Assembly (NCBI GenBank): GCA_011048995.1
Contig: DSCS01000053.1
Span: forward strand, 1 to 40,350
Source: Bacillota bacterium
GTDB lineage: Bacteria; Macinerneyibacteriota; Macinerneyibacteria; Macinerneyibacteriales; DSCS01
DNA: 40,350 nucleotides
Reading direction: 5' to 3'
The stretch's first letter is position 1. Each line of letters starts with the position of its first letter. Both the position numbers and the translations under genes were made by a program. Shown here piece after piece: positions 1 to 8,608 of the stretch. The notes under the pieces are model-generated. The model had not been told where the DNA came from, did not search any database, and worked only from the letters and a program-made list of their open reading frames with translations.

Positions 1-139
1 ATCCAATCAAACCTTATCCTTTAACTTTCTTTCTATCGGCAAAGTATCAATAATATGCTATTTTCATTTTTTCCCGAAAGCTGAATCACTCGACACGCTT
101 TTTTATTTGACGGAAGTAAAGGGGTGACGACTCTTGCTT

Positions 140-2596
140 TTATTGATCCCGTTGTAAAACCGATCTTATCTTTTGAAGAAGCTCTGCCTTGGTGAAAGGT
201 TTTGGGATCACTCCTGCTATCTGGCTGTTCTTCCTGATCTTTTCCAATACGTCTTCACCATGTCCGGTAATGATCAGAAAGGGGATCTCGATTTTTGCTG
301 CTTTGATCTCATCGGCCAGTTTTGCCCCGTTGATCTTCGGCATGGTCAGATCAGAAATGACAAGATCAATGGAACCGCTGTTGACTTTTATATAATCCAA
401 GGCCTCTAAACCATCCTTCATCGCCGTCACGTAATACCCCGATTCCTCAAGATTCTGCTTGATCAATTCAATGACAGGCTCATTATCTTCAACAAGCAGA
501 ATAGACTCTTCCCCCTGTATAAAATATTCATCATCTTTATGCTGTTCATTGTCCCGGATCTCATAGACAGGCAAATAGACAGTGAATTCCGAACCGCGAG
601 AAATATCGCTTTGTACGTCAATCCCCCCCTGAAGGGATCTCACAATATTAAGAGCCATGGCCAACCCCATTCCCGTACCTTTCCCGGGAGCCTTCGTTGT
701 GTAAAACGGTTCAAATATGTGGGGCAGTTCCTCTACGGCGATTCCTTCTCCGGTATCCTTAATCCGCAAACGCACATAATCACCCGGATTCAAAACATTG
801 CCGAATTCTGTCATTTTCTCCTGATCAAAACGGATTTCATCCAGTCTGACCAGTATATCCCCTTTTTCATCCTTTAAGGACTGGCCGGCATTAATACACA
901 TATTCATAACGATTTGATGAAGTTGTGTCGGTTCACCCAAAACCAACGAAGAAGCGGAAATTTCCGTATTGATAGTAACCGAACGAGGGAGAGAGGCTTT
1001 CAAAAGCTTTAGGGCTTCCCGGACCACTGATTTCATTTCAACGGGCTGCAATTCATCCTTTGTTTTGCGGCTGAACGTCAAAATCTGTTTGACCAGATTC
1101 CTGGCATGCATCCCGGCTTTATAGACTTCTTCCAATTTGTCGTAAATCAACTTGTTTGTCTTTGTCTTTTCCATGACCACTTCTGTATAACCGATAATGG
1201 CTGTCAGTATATTATTGAAATCATGGGCTATGCCTCCGGCCAAAACGCCCAGGGCCTCCATTTTTTGTGTTCTGATCAATTGCTCTTCCAAGACTTTCCT
1301 GTCAGAAATATCAATAGCCATGGCCCGAACCTCTGTCAGATTATGACCTGTATCATAGACACCTGTTACTGAAAGATTGGCCCAAATCATTTCACCGTCC
1401 TTTCTAACCATCTGGACTTCTCTGTTCATCGTCTTTTTATCCCGCATAAATTCATCGAACACAGCTCTGGCGCGGGGTTTCCCTCCCGGGGTATCGGGGA
1501 AAAGGGAGTTAAATATCAATCCTCTGATATCATCTCCCGAATAACCCAAAAGCGCCTTTGCAGCTGTGTTCAGACTTTCGATATGTCCTTTTTCGGGAGT
1601 TATCATAAAATAGGCGACAGGCGAGTTTTCAAAAAGCTCATTAAACTTTTTTTCGCTTTCTTTTCGGACTTCAATTTCACTTTGAAGAGATTCATTAACC
1701 TGAATAATATGTTCTGTTCTTTTACGGACTTCTTTTTTAAGAATATACGCAGCGCTCATTGTCAGGATTCCCACGGCCGAAAGCAAAAGAATAAGAACCC
1801 AGACCCATGAAGGAACAACTGTCTGATTCGTCTCACCGAACCACCGGCTAATTGCTTTGAAATAAAAGGAGTCAGTGTCGGAGGACATTTTTTTTAATTC
1901 TTCATCAATAGCCTCAAGCACAGCAGGGTCGACGGCGAAGGAGGCTGCAAAATGAAGGCGGGTCGGATGGAAGATGATCGCAGTTTCACTGACATCGAAA
2001 TCGCTGAGGTATTCCATGCCGTAAAACCGGTTTACAATAACGGCATCCACCTGTTTTCGATGCAGCATTCTGAATGATTCCGTATAAGACTCAAAGGGTA
2101 TCAATTCACATTGAAACCCGAATTCCTTCACATGCTTTGAAAAAGCTTCCTCCTGAACAGATTGGGTCAACACAGCAACCCTCTTCCCGCGCAGATCCAC
2201 AACGGAATAGATATCAGAACCTACGTGGACATAGACTTGAAACCAGTCGGAAAGAACCGGGACAGAATGGTAGCGCCACTTCTCAGCCCGTTTTTCCGTG
2301 TAGGCCACATCGGCCATCAAATCGATTTCACCTGTAGTCAAACGAGAAAGGCCTTCAGACCACGTGCCATAACAATACTGGATCTCCCATCCTTTTTTCC
2401 CGGCGATCTCATTCATAAGGTCAACAAAAAAACCTGAAGGTTCCCCATTATCATCAATGAAAACCTTGGGGGGATTATCATAAATCCCGACCCGAAGCCT
2501 TTCGGCCTGAAGAGTTCCAAAGCAAACAATAAAAAGGAGAAAAGAGACGGCACTTCTTTTAAAGAAAAAAAAAGGCTTTTTCGAAAAATCATCCAT
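140..2596 (-). CDS. Hybrid sensor histidine kinase with periplasmic solute-binding sensor domain
   Basis: Membrane two-component hybrid kinase of 818 aa. A signal/membrane segment (about 13-31) is followed by a periplasmic family 3 solute-binding domain (about 33-255), a transmembrane helix (263-287), a short coiled linker, a PAS domain (about 313-435), the HisKA dimerisation helix with phospho-acceptor H458 in GGIAHDFNNIL, an HATPase domain (N-box N565/N569, G1 box DTGEG at 614-618, GTGMGLA near 640) and a C-terminal receiver (acidic E703/D704, phospho-acceptor D749, T777, K799). Family knowledge: such kinases sense small amino-acid-like ligands through the periplasmic domain. No separate response regulator lies next to it. 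The ligand is unknown. The start ATG has no Shine-Dalgarno sequence and sits exactly where a strong promoter would begin transcription. Confidence 0.93.
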   Translation of the reverse strand: MDDFSKKPFFFFKRSAVSFLLFIVCFGTLQAERLRVGIYDNPPKVFIDDNGEPSGFFVDLMNEIAGKKGWEIQYCYGTWSEGLSRLTTGEIDLMADVAYTEKRAEKWRYHSVPVLSDWFQVYVHVGSDIYSVVDLRGKRVAVLTQSVQEEAFSKHVKEFGFQCELIPFESYTESFRMLHRKQVDAVIVNRFYGMEYLSDFDVSETAIIFHPTRLHFAASFAVDPAVLEAIDEELKKMSSDTDSFYFKAISRWFGETNQTVVPSWVWVLILLLSAVGILTMSAAYILKKEVRKRTEHIIQVNESLQSEIEVRKESEKKFNELFENSPVAYFMITPEKGHIESLNTAAKALLGYSGDDIRGLIFNSLFPDTPGGKPRARAVFDEFMRDKKTMNREVQMVRKDGEMIWANLSVTGVYDTGHNLTEVRAMAIDISDRKVLEEQLIRTQKMEALGVLAGGIAHDFNNILTAIIGYTEVVMEKTKTNKLIYDKLEEVYKAGMHARNLVKQILTFSRKTKDELQPVEMKSVVREALKLLKASLPRSVTINTEISASSLVLGEPTQLHQIVMNMCINAGQSLKDEKGDILVRLDEIRFDQEKMTEFGNVLNPGDYVRLRIKDTGEGIAVEELPHIFEPFYTTKAPGKGTGMGLAMALNIVRSLQGGIDVQSDISRGSEFTVYLPVYEIRDNEQHKDDEYFIQGEESILLVEDNEPVIELIKQNLEESGYYVTAMKDGLEALDYIKVNSGSIDLVISDLTMPKINGAKLADEIKAAKIEIPFLIITGHGEDVLEKIRKNSQIAGVIPKPFTKAELLQKIRSVLQRDQ

Positions 2597-2602
2597 ATTC
2601 TA

Positions 2603-2630
2603 ATTATACGCACAAATAAAAAACTATCAA
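2603..2630 (-). promoter_or_regulatory. Sigma70-type promoter of the hybrid kinase
   Basis: Minus-strand TTGATA (2625-2630) and TATAAT (2603-2608) are separated by 16 nt. Only six bases separate the -10 box from the ATG at 2596, so the usual +1 position coincides with the A of the start codon. Confidence 0.6.
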
Positions 2631-2685
2631 GATATACTCTTAAGAAATATGGAATAATTCCAAACTTATCAAATGAGCTCACATA

Positions 2686-3366
2686 TCAGGCTTCGCCCTT
2701 TTCCTTTGTTTTGAAAGGAGAAATCCCAAGCAACAGACGCACGCTCCGGTGAAACCGAAGCCATAACAGGGCCATGATCAGAATAAAAAGAAGCCCGCCG
2801 AAGGGAGCAAACGCTGCAATCGTATTAAAAGCGGCATGGGCCAAAATCGATGCTCCGAGATAAAGAGAAAGAGCCGGCCGCCGTGGCGTTGTATTAACAA
2901 ACTGCAGGGCCAATCCTAAAGCCCAGATCGTGGAAAACAGGAAATGTCCCGGAACACTCAACAAAGCCCTGAGAAAGGCGACCTGGGGCAGATTGCCCCG
3001 AACAGCCGCTGTCAGGAGGTATCCCAGATTCTCAATTGTAGCAAACCCCAAGGCAACGGCTGTCGCATAAATCAATATGTCAAGTGGCTCATTCACTTCT
3101 TTGTTTTTGAGAAAGAAAAAAACAACGACAAAACATTTTATGCACTCTTCTACAACCGGAGCGACGACGATAAGGGAAAAAGTCCCGTCAAAGCCAAAGA
3201 TGATCTCAAGAACAAGCGCAGGAATTGTGCTGAGCGCTCCGCAAAAAAAGGCTTTAGTCACAAGCGAGAGAGGCTCCGGCTCGAAAACATCCTTTTTGTA
3301 GACATACCACATCCAAAAAAGCCCCGGGGCGGCCCCGGCCGTCAGAATCACCAATAAGGCAAACAT
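2686..3366 (-). CDS. PrsW-family intramembrane metalloprotease
   Basis: Polytopic membrane protein of 226 aa with about seven hydrophobic segments. It carries the signatures of the PrsW/CAAX-protease-like superfamily: E73-E74-xx-K77, FATIEN with E112, PGH with H141, and HAAFN with H177. These Glu and His residues are the expected metal and catalytic ligands within the membrane. Family members such as PrsW cleave membrane or secreted proteins in envelope-stress signalling, but no anti-sigma factor substrate is visible here. It lies 12 nt downstream of the DUF2259 gene and is probably co-transcribed with it. Ribosome binding site is AAAGGAA. The protease family is well supported; the substrate is unknown. 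Confidence 0.85.
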   Translation of the reverse strand: MFALLVILTAGAAPGLFWMWYVYKKDVFEPEPLSLVTKAFFCGALSTIPALVLEIIFGFDGTFSLIVVAPVVEECIKCFVVVFFFLKNKEVNEPLDILIYATAVALGFATIENLGYLLTAAVRGNLPQVAFLRALLSVPGHFLFSTIWALGLALQFVNTTPRRPALSLYLGASILAHAAFNTIAAFAPFGGLLFILIMALLWLRFHRSVRLLLGISPFKTKEKGEA

Positions 3367-3378
3367 TTTTTCCTTTCT

Positions 3379-4104
3379 TTACAAAGAGTCATCCCCTGTT
3401 TCTTTCCCGGAGAGGCTGACAGGAAAGATATCTCCCAAAATCACCGGGACGGTATCAGGCCCTTCAAAACCCGGAATCTGATGAGTAAAAAGGGCCATCA
3501 ATGTTTTGTCAAAGACAATGACCTGTCGGAGCTCATAATTGAATTTAAATTCATGGACCTCCTGAGCCGCCGTATGGGCATAAACTAAACGCTCCTTGCC
3601 TTCAAGCCCCGTAAAAAGCTTAAAGCTTGACGGAGTAAACATATCATAAAAAGAAATTTCTCCCGGATATTCTTCAAAGCGGAGAGATATCCTTTTCTCT
3701 TTCACTTTGAACTCCAGCCCTGTGACCGGAAAGTCGCTTTCTTCTCTTTGATAGATGATCAAACCCCGATTCAAACGATAAATACAGTATTTTTGAAGGA
3801 TACTCTCTATTTCACCGTGATAGAGTTCACGCATATGGCCATAAGCAGCCTCTTCGCCGAGATCATCCCGAGATTGATCCATTTTAAAAAACAACGGCTC
3901 AGGGAAGACATTGTCCTGAAAATCAAAAATCATAAGAGCGATATACGGAAATCCTGAACCGTCAGCGACCCCCCAATACTCTAATGCAGCATAACGACCG
4001 TCTGATGAAAAGCCTGTGAATTGATACTGCGAAGCCAGATTGGCCTGTACTCGGGGAATGCAGAAACCGGAAAAAAGAAAAAGGAATAACAATATTTTTT
4101 TCAT
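3379..4104 (-). CDS. Secreted DUF2259-like protein
   Basis: Protein of 241 aa with a cleavable signal peptide (about 1-21, ending VQA). The mature N-terminus, with FTGFSSDGRYAALEYWGVADGSGFPY, matches the pattern I associate with DUF2259 predicted secreted proteins, whose function is not known. There is no transmembrane segment after the signal peptide and no enzyme motif; predicted location is periplasm or outside. The ATG follows GGAGG at a 5-nt distance. It is the first gene of a likely two-gene unit with the PrsW-like protease, separated from the upstream glycosyltransferase by about 90 nt that contain a promoter. The DUF assignment is from memory of the family and moderately sure. Confidence 0.7.
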   Translation of the reverse strand: MKKILLFLFLFSGFCIPRVQANLASQYQFTGFSSDGRYAALEYWGVADGSGFPYIALMIFDFQDNVFPEPLFFKMDQSRDDLGEEAAYGHMRELYHGEIESILQKYCIYRLNRGLIIYQREESDFPVTGLEFKVKEKRISLRFEEYPGEISFYDMFTPSSFKLFTGLEGKERLVYAHTAAQEVHEFKFNYELRQVIVFDKTLMALFTHQIPGFEGPDTVPVILGDIFPVSLSGKETGDDSL

Positions 4105-4124
4105 TTAAGCCTCCATTTTTCACC

Positions 4125-4153
4125 AGTATATCGCGCACAGAAAAAAAACACAA
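4125..4153 (-). promoter_or_regulatory. Probable promoter of the DUF2259/PrsW pair
   Basis: Minus-strand TTGTGT (4148-4153) and TATACT (4125-4130) with a 17-nt spacer lie about 20 nt before the start at 4104. The -35 box is weak. Confidence 0.45.
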
Positions 4154-4196
4154 GAAGTTGAGTCAACCGTTTTTTTTCTTTTCTCCCGAAAAAAGA

Positions 4197-5129
4197 TTAT
4201 TTTTTCTCAAGGAACGACCTCCTCTTCAGCGAATCCAGAAAAATCCCCAGATATCCTATCACGGTTTTAATTTTTAACGGGTCATGCCGGGAGGCTTTTC
4301 GAAAATACAGGCAAGCAGCACGCGTATTCTTTTGAAAATAATAACGGCGGCATAAATCCATATAATGAGCGTAAGCCACTTTCTTCATAAGAGGGTAACG
4401 ATCCGGCGGAAACGTTTTTTTCTTGAGATGAAAAAGGATCTTTTCTCCCATGATCTTGCGACTGCCGGTGGTAATTCTTTTCCCCATGTGATAATACATA
4501 TTCACAAGAGGTTCTTCATTGTAATCAACATCATATCCGGCGGCTAATATGCGCATGATCAATTCATATTCATGGCCTGTGAGAAGGTCCCGGAACCCGC
4601 CGACATCTTCCAAAACCTCTTTTTTGATCATAAGACCTGAAGTGGGAGCTAAATTCCTGACCAAATGCTTTTCCAGTGCTATTTTGTTCCCTGAAGCATG
4701 CATGGGGGCTCTCATTTTACGAAACCGTCCCCCACTATCCATAAAATTGATCTGGCAATAGACCATGCCCGTTTTTTCAGAGGGGCTTTGTTCAAATTTT
4801 TCCACCTGTTTTTCAATCTTTTCAGGAAGATATTCATCATCATCATCCAGAAAGGTAATATAAGCTCCTGAGGCTTCTTTGATACCGCTGTTCCGGGCCA
4901 TAGCACCGCCTGCATTTGCAAGCATTTTGACGTATTTCAGAGGAAGCGCGGAAACGTATTTTTTCATAAAAAGTTCTGTTTTTTTTCTGTAGCTGTTTTC
5001 AGGGTTGTTATCGTCCACAACGATGATTTCAATATTTCTGTAGGTCTGAGCATTGACACTGTCCAGTGCCCGTTTCAGTTTATCGGCACGTTGATATGTC
5101 GGAATGATCACACTCACAAGCCCGCCCAT
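4197..5129 (-). CDS. Family 2 glycosyltransferase
   Basis: Cytoplasmic GT-A fold glycosyltransferase, about 310 aa. The N-terminus VSVIIPTYQRADKLKRALDS and the D39-D40 nucleotide-binding pair are typical of GT2, and the metal-binding acidic run is LDDDDEYLP (D95-D98). A central MARNSGI motif and a GHEYELIMR acceptor-side motif are also present. No transmembrane helix is seen, so the product probably acts on the inner face of the membrane in polysaccharide or lipid-linked sugar synthesis; donor and acceptor cannot be told. I chose the ATG at 5129 because TAAGGAGAGA precedes it directly; an in-frame TTG at 5156 gives nine more residues but lacks a ribosome binding site. Confidence 0.9.
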   Translation of the reverse strand: MGGLVSVIIPTYQRADKLKRALDSVNAQTYRNIEIIVVDDNNPENSYRKKTELFMKKYVSALPLKYVKMLANAGGAMARNSGIKEASGAYITFLDDDDEYLPEKIEKQVEKFEQSPSEKTGMVYCQINFMDSGGRFRKMRAPMHASGNKIALEKHLVRNLAPTSGLMIKKEVLEDVGGFRDLLTGHEYELIMRILAAGYDVDYNEEPLVNMYYHMGKRITTGSRKIMGEKILFHLKKKTFPPDRYPLMKKVAYAHYMDLCRRYYFQKNTRAACLYFRKASRHDPLKIKTVIGYLGIFLDSLKRRSFLEKK

Positions 5130-5190
5130 CTCTCTCCTTAATTTTTTATCACTCAAAAGGATTCCTAAGAAAGATTACAGGATTTTTTTT

Positions 5191-5835
5191 CTAAGAGGAA
5201 GGAGAAAAGACAGCCGCGGCATAAACCGGAGCCCCGTCGGACTTTTGATAGAGAAGAGGAAATGCGCTGAAGGAGAAACGTCTCCCTCTCAGCCTGTCAA
5301 GGCCGGCAAGGTTTTCCACAAGGAGAAAGCCCTTTCCCAACAGAATATGGTGAATGCGCTGAGGGCCCTTTACAGGGTCGAAGGAAGGTGCATCCAGCCC
5401 GATACCTTTAAGGGGGAGAGAAGCCAGCCAGAGGGCTGTTTTCGGGCTTAATACGGGGTAATTTTCAAAGTATCCGGGTCTCCCCCACAAACGATCCCAG
5501 CTCGTATGGATGAGAAGATAGTCGCTCTTTCGGATCTCTTCCTCTTTTTGCATCATGATATCAAGGGGGATCTCCTTCCCTCCGAAAGCGGTAGCATCAA
5601 CAAGAACACCCGCCCCTGTAAAAGAGCCGGGGTTGTAGTGATCAAGCGTCTTTCCTCCGGGAATCATATGAGCCGGAGCATCCATATGGGTCCCTGTGTG
5701 TGAAGAAAAGGAGAGACGCGTTTCGGCGAAATGATCCTTTTCCACTGAAAAGATCCTCTTCACAGAGGGCTGTTCTGTCCCCGGAAAGAGGGGCATCTCC
5801 TCTTCAATGAGATGAGAGAGACAAAGGGTCTCCAT
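5191..5835 (-). CDS. Cyclase-family (kynurenine-formamidase-like) metal-dependent hydrolase
   Basis: Protein of 214 aa in the cyclase/formamidase superfamily. The metal-binding signature H46-TGT-H50-M-D52-xPx-H56 is complete, and the region LGLD-type (GIGLDAPSFD near 150) is also typical. Relatives hydrolyse N-formylkynurenine, isatin or similar amides and lactones with zinc or manganese; no tryptophan-catabolism genes lie nearby, so kynurenine formamidase is not assigned. It starts 15 nt after the second outer-membrane paralogue and is probably in the same transcript. It has no signal peptide and is cytoplasmic. The substrate is unknown. Confidence 0.85.
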   Translation of the reverse strand: METLCLSHLIEEEMPLFPGTEQPSVKRIFSVEKDHFAETRLSFSSHTGTHMDAPAHMIPGGKTLDHYNPGSFTGAGVLVDATAFGGKEIPLDIMMQKEEEIRKSDYLLIHTSWDRLWGRPGYFENYPVLSPKTALWLASLPLKGIGLDAPSFDPVKGPQRIHHILLGKGFLLVENLAGLDRLRGRRFSFSAFPLLYQKSDGAPVYAAAVFSPSS

Positions 5836-5850
5836 GGGTCCCTTTCTCTT

Positions 5851-7143
5851 CTAAAAGACCTTATAACCCAGAATGAGATATAGATCAGTCCCCCATACCC
5901 TCCGCTCATCATCCTGGACCAATTCTTTCTCTTCTCTATGACTCAATCTCGCTTGGCTCTCAAGCGTAAGACGCGTCGTCAGAGCATAATATGCACGTGC
6001 TCCGAACCGATGCACCCTGCTACGCTGCAATTCAATCTCACCTTCATCCTTTTTGGAAAAATAATATTCATAAAATAACCGGAAAGAGCTCCGTGTGTCA
6101 GGAAAATACTGCAGTCCGGTTTCTAACATCACCCTTTCTTCCCGGGCGTTTTGAGAGGCTATGTTCATCCCCGTGTGATCATAATCAGCAGATCTCCATT
6201 CTGCTCCTGCTGCAAAGGACAGAAAACGATTGATGATCTTATAGTAAAAGGCCGAAGCACTGAAAAAGGGTCCGTTTTCCGTTTCTTTGGACTGCACTCC
6301 ATCCATCCAACGCCTATAGACATGGCTTTTCTGATAGCCGAAAGCCGATGAGAGCCTGGATCCGTTGAATCTTTCCGCCTCAAATTTATAAAGCATCATA
6401 TCCTGAAGAATGGCAAAATATTCAATATTCTCTTCCCGAAGCAGGTTTCTTTCCCTTAAGAAAGCATCAATGCGTTTAAAGTCTTCCATGCGTTTAAGAC
6501 GGCTATCCAAGACCCGTCCCTCTTCTAACTCACAGACCAGGTCCCCCAAAGCCCGGAGATCCTTATCTGCGGGATAACGGGTCAGTAAATCGTTATGATA
6601 AAGCTCATCGACGATAATAAGAGCTCTGACCATAGCGCTCATATCAAAGACCCTTCCGTACCCTATTCCCCCTTGAAGCCGGTTTTCAGTTTTATAATAA
6701 CGTTTATCCGTCTCCCGATAATTGGTATACTTCTCCTCATAACGAAATTCTTCGCCGGCAAGAACAAAAAAGCGCCCGCCGATATAATAACGTCCGTCAA
6801 AAGAGGCCGCTAATCCATAAAGTTTTTCATGCCGGGAGTCGTTATTATCCTTGAAGAGTGTGTAGCCGATATCGCCGCGCAGATGATAATCCGTTTCCCA
6901 TTTTTCTCTATAGAAATATCCGAAATAATGTCCTCCCAAAGATGTTGAAAAATAAGTGCGATAAGCTTCCTCTCCGTCTGTTTCACTGCTTTCCGCTGAA
7001 AAGATCAGGCCCGGAAAGGTAAATTCCAAACCCTGCCTGTGAAAATCCGGCAAGGTATAAGAGGAAAAGTCAAAATTCGGTTGTTCTCCATAAACAGAGG
7101 CCGTCAAAATCAACAACATAAAAAAATATATCCCTTTTTTCAT
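5851..7143 (-). CDS. Putative outer-membrane beta-barrel protein, second tandem paralogue
   Basis: Secreted protein of 430 aa with a signal peptide (about 1-19). The mature start FDFSSYTLPD and a central helical region (about 171-255: ALIIVDELY, LLTRYP, VLDSRLKRMEDFKRIDAF, ENIEYFAILQDMM) are shared with its upstream neighbour. Both flanks of that region show alternating aromatic/polar strands, and the chain ends LGYKVF, with the terminal Phe typical of the barrel-assembly signal. I do not recognise the family. The ATG at 7143 is preferred because AAGGTG lies six nt upstream; an upstream TTG at 7158 overlaps the previous stop. It likely shares a transcript with the upstream paralogue and the downstream cyclase. 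Confidence 0.7.
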   Translation of the reverse strand: MKKGIYFFMLLILTASVYGEQPNFDFSSYTLPDFHRQGLEFTFPGLIFSAESSETDGEEAYRTYFSTSLGGHYFGYFYREKWETDYHLRGDIGYTLFKDNNDSRHEKLYGLAASFDGRYYIGGRFFVLAGEEFRYEEKYTNYRETDKRYYKTENRLQGGIGYGRVFDMSAMVRALIIVDELYHNDLLTRYPADKDLRALGDLVCELEEGRVLDSRLKRMEDFKRIDAFLRERNLLREENIEYFAILQDMMLYKFEAERFNGSRLSSAFGYQKSHVYRRWMDGVQSKETENGPFFSASAFYYKIINRFLSFAAGAEWRSADYDHTGMNIASQNAREERVMLETGLQYFPDTRSSFRLFYEYYFSKKDEGEIELQRSRVHRFGARAYYALTTRLTLESQARLSHREEKELVQDDERRVWGTDLYLILGYKVF

Positions 7144-7154
7144 AATCATCACCT

Positions 7155-8465
7155 TCAAAATATTTTATAGGCCAGCTGGGCCTGAACTGTTCCGGAAACA
7201 ATCTCACGTTTATGGCTGTAAAAAGAATCATTGGTATTGATTCTTTTCCGCAATTGAGACTCTGCTGAAAAGGTCAGCCGAGACGAAAGATAATAGGAGA
7301 AATTAATCCCCAAAAAATAATCCCATTGGGACATCTGGTCTTCAATATAATAGGAATAACTTCCTTTTCTTTTCCCGTACATCCCGCCGATCTCAGCTTC
7401 TAAAACAGTCCGTGTATCCGGGTGCCAGGCTATTCCGGAGCGAAGCAGATAGGCATTTTCCGTCCGGTTTATCATTTCACTAAAAGAACCCGGGTAATCG
7501 ATGTCACCTGTTTCTTTCTTCCCCTGCCATCGGGCAGAAGCGGAAAAGACCCAATAACGGTTTAATATTTCCCGGTAAAGGAGTTGTGCAGAATAAATAT
7601 CACTTTTGTAGTTCTCTTTTATCAGAAAAAATGAATCCCACTCGTCATAGCGATGCCCTTGCCCTTTCCCCAGGCCAAAGGACATCTCATATCCCCGGCT
7701 CCAGCCGGATGGAGAAGAGTAGAAAAGCATATCATTCAAGAGAGAAAAATAGTCGATGTTTTCCGAAACAAGAAGCCCATGCTTTGCGAAGAAGGCGTCG
7801 ATTCGCTTCAAGTCCTCGATTCTTTTGATGCGGCTGTCATAGACACGGGTGTAACTCAAATCATATAAAAGGTCTGCCAAAGCATGCAGAACCTTTGTTT
7901 CCGGGTATTGGACGAGTAAGCCGGCCTCATAGAGTTCATCCACAATATAGAGGGCCCGACGCATATCATTCATCGGATTCATGCGTCCGTAACCGACCCC
8001 GGCTATGACATCGCCCCTATAAGAATGATAGTCACGCAAGTCCCCGGAGTCTTCATAATAATTCAGATAATAATCCCCCTGAAGAAAGAAAGGTTTCAGA
8101 ATATAGTACCGCAAATGACCCTGAGAGTCCGCATACATTTGATTCGTTTTGAATTTGACTGAACTTTCCTTTTCCCTGTTCAAAAATCCTGAAAGGCTTC
8201 CATAAAACTCTCCCTCCCATTGGTCAAGCCGGAATGTGCGCTCATAGAAGCCGTCAGCTCCAGCTCTGAAACGAGAATTCATAAAAGATTCTCCATTCTC
8301 TTTGATGCTTTGTGAATGATAATAAATCGGACACATAGACAAGGTCAGCTGATGAAGCCTGTGATCCGGGACAGTATAAGCTGAAAAGTCAAAGTCAGGC
8401 AACTCTGCCATGACAGCAGGCGCCAGGGCCAGAATCAAAAGTCCCAAAAAAAATGTCTTACGCAT
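7155..8465 (-). CDS. Putative outer-membrane beta-barrel protein, first tandem paralogue
   Basis: Secreted protein of 436 aa with signal peptide 1-20 (ending VMA). The mature start is FDFSAYTVPD. Residues about 168-250 form a charged, mainly helical stretch (ALYIVDELYEAGLL, YDSRIKRIEDLKRIDAF, ENIDYFSLLNDML), flanked on both sides by aromatic-rich alternating strands. The protein ends LAYKIF, which resembles a C-terminal barrel signal. It is clearly paralogous to the next gene along its whole length. No enzymatic motif is visible; possible roles are a porin, an adhesin or a structural barrel. An excellent ribosome binding site (AAAGGAGGATCT) precedes the ATG. It is the first gene of its unit, with a strong promoter overlapped by a perfect palindrome. 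Confidence 0.72.
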   Translation of the reverse strand: MRKTFFLGLLILALAPAVMAELPDFDFSAYTVPDHRLHQLTLSMCPIYYHSQSIKENGESFMNSRFRAGADGFYERTFRLDQWEGEFYGSLSGFLNREKESSVKFKTNQMYADSQGHLRYYILKPFFLQGDYYLNYYEDSGDLRDYHSYRGDVIAGVGYGRMNPMNDMRRALYIVDELYEAGLLVQYPETKVLHALADLLYDLSYTRVYDSRIKRIEDLKRIDAFFAKHGLLVSENIDYFSLLNDMLFYSSPSGWSRGYEMSFGLGKGQGHRYDEWDSFFLIKENYKSDIYSAQLLYREILNRYWVFSASARWQGKKETGDIDYPGSFSEMINRTENAYLLRSGIAWHPDTRTVLEAEIGGMYGKRKGSYSYYIEDQMSQWDYFLGINFSYYLSSRLTFSAESQLRKRINTNDSFYSHKREIVSGTVQAQLAYKIF

Positions 8466-8476
8466 AGATCCTCCTT

Positions 8477-8496
8477 TATACTGATGATTCAGTATA
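8477..8496. promoter_or_regulatory. Perfect 8-bp inverted repeat over the -10 box (candidate operator)
   Basis: TATACTGA (8477-8484), a 4-nt spacer TGAT, then TCAGTATA (8489-8496). The distal arm contains the -10 hexamer and the proximal arm covers the expected +1, the classical place for a repressor site. It could alternatively fold as a short hairpin at the mRNA 5' end next to the ribosome binding site. Confidence 0.5.
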
Positions 8497-8518
8497 ACAA
8501 TGAATTTTGGTTAGTCAA
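8491..8518 (-). promoter_or_regulatory. Sigma70-type promoter of the outer-membrane paralogue operon
   Basis: Minus-strand TTGACT (8513-8518) and TATACT (8491-8496), 16-nt spacer; expected +1 near 8484, about 19 nt before the ATG. Confidence 0.65.
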
Positions 8519-8608
8519 GAATTAAACCAATTGAATTGTGAAACATTCTCCTGCCCTCGGGTGTCCAAGTTGCAAAATCCATGGATCAACCTATCAAGGA
8601 GGTTTTTA

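Noticed and set aside
1-139. A gene end or terminator downstream of the kinase
   Set aside because: No reading frame with a recognisable product and no stable hairpin with a T-run was seen.
173-2437. Plus-strand open frames opposite the kinase
   Set aside because: They lack ribosome binding sites and family motifs and mirror the coding frame of the kinase.
4160-4200. Terminator after the glycosyltransferase gene
   Set aside because: Only a 6-bp A/T-rich stem (TCTTTT/AAAAGA) with a run of T/A could be drawn; not convincing.
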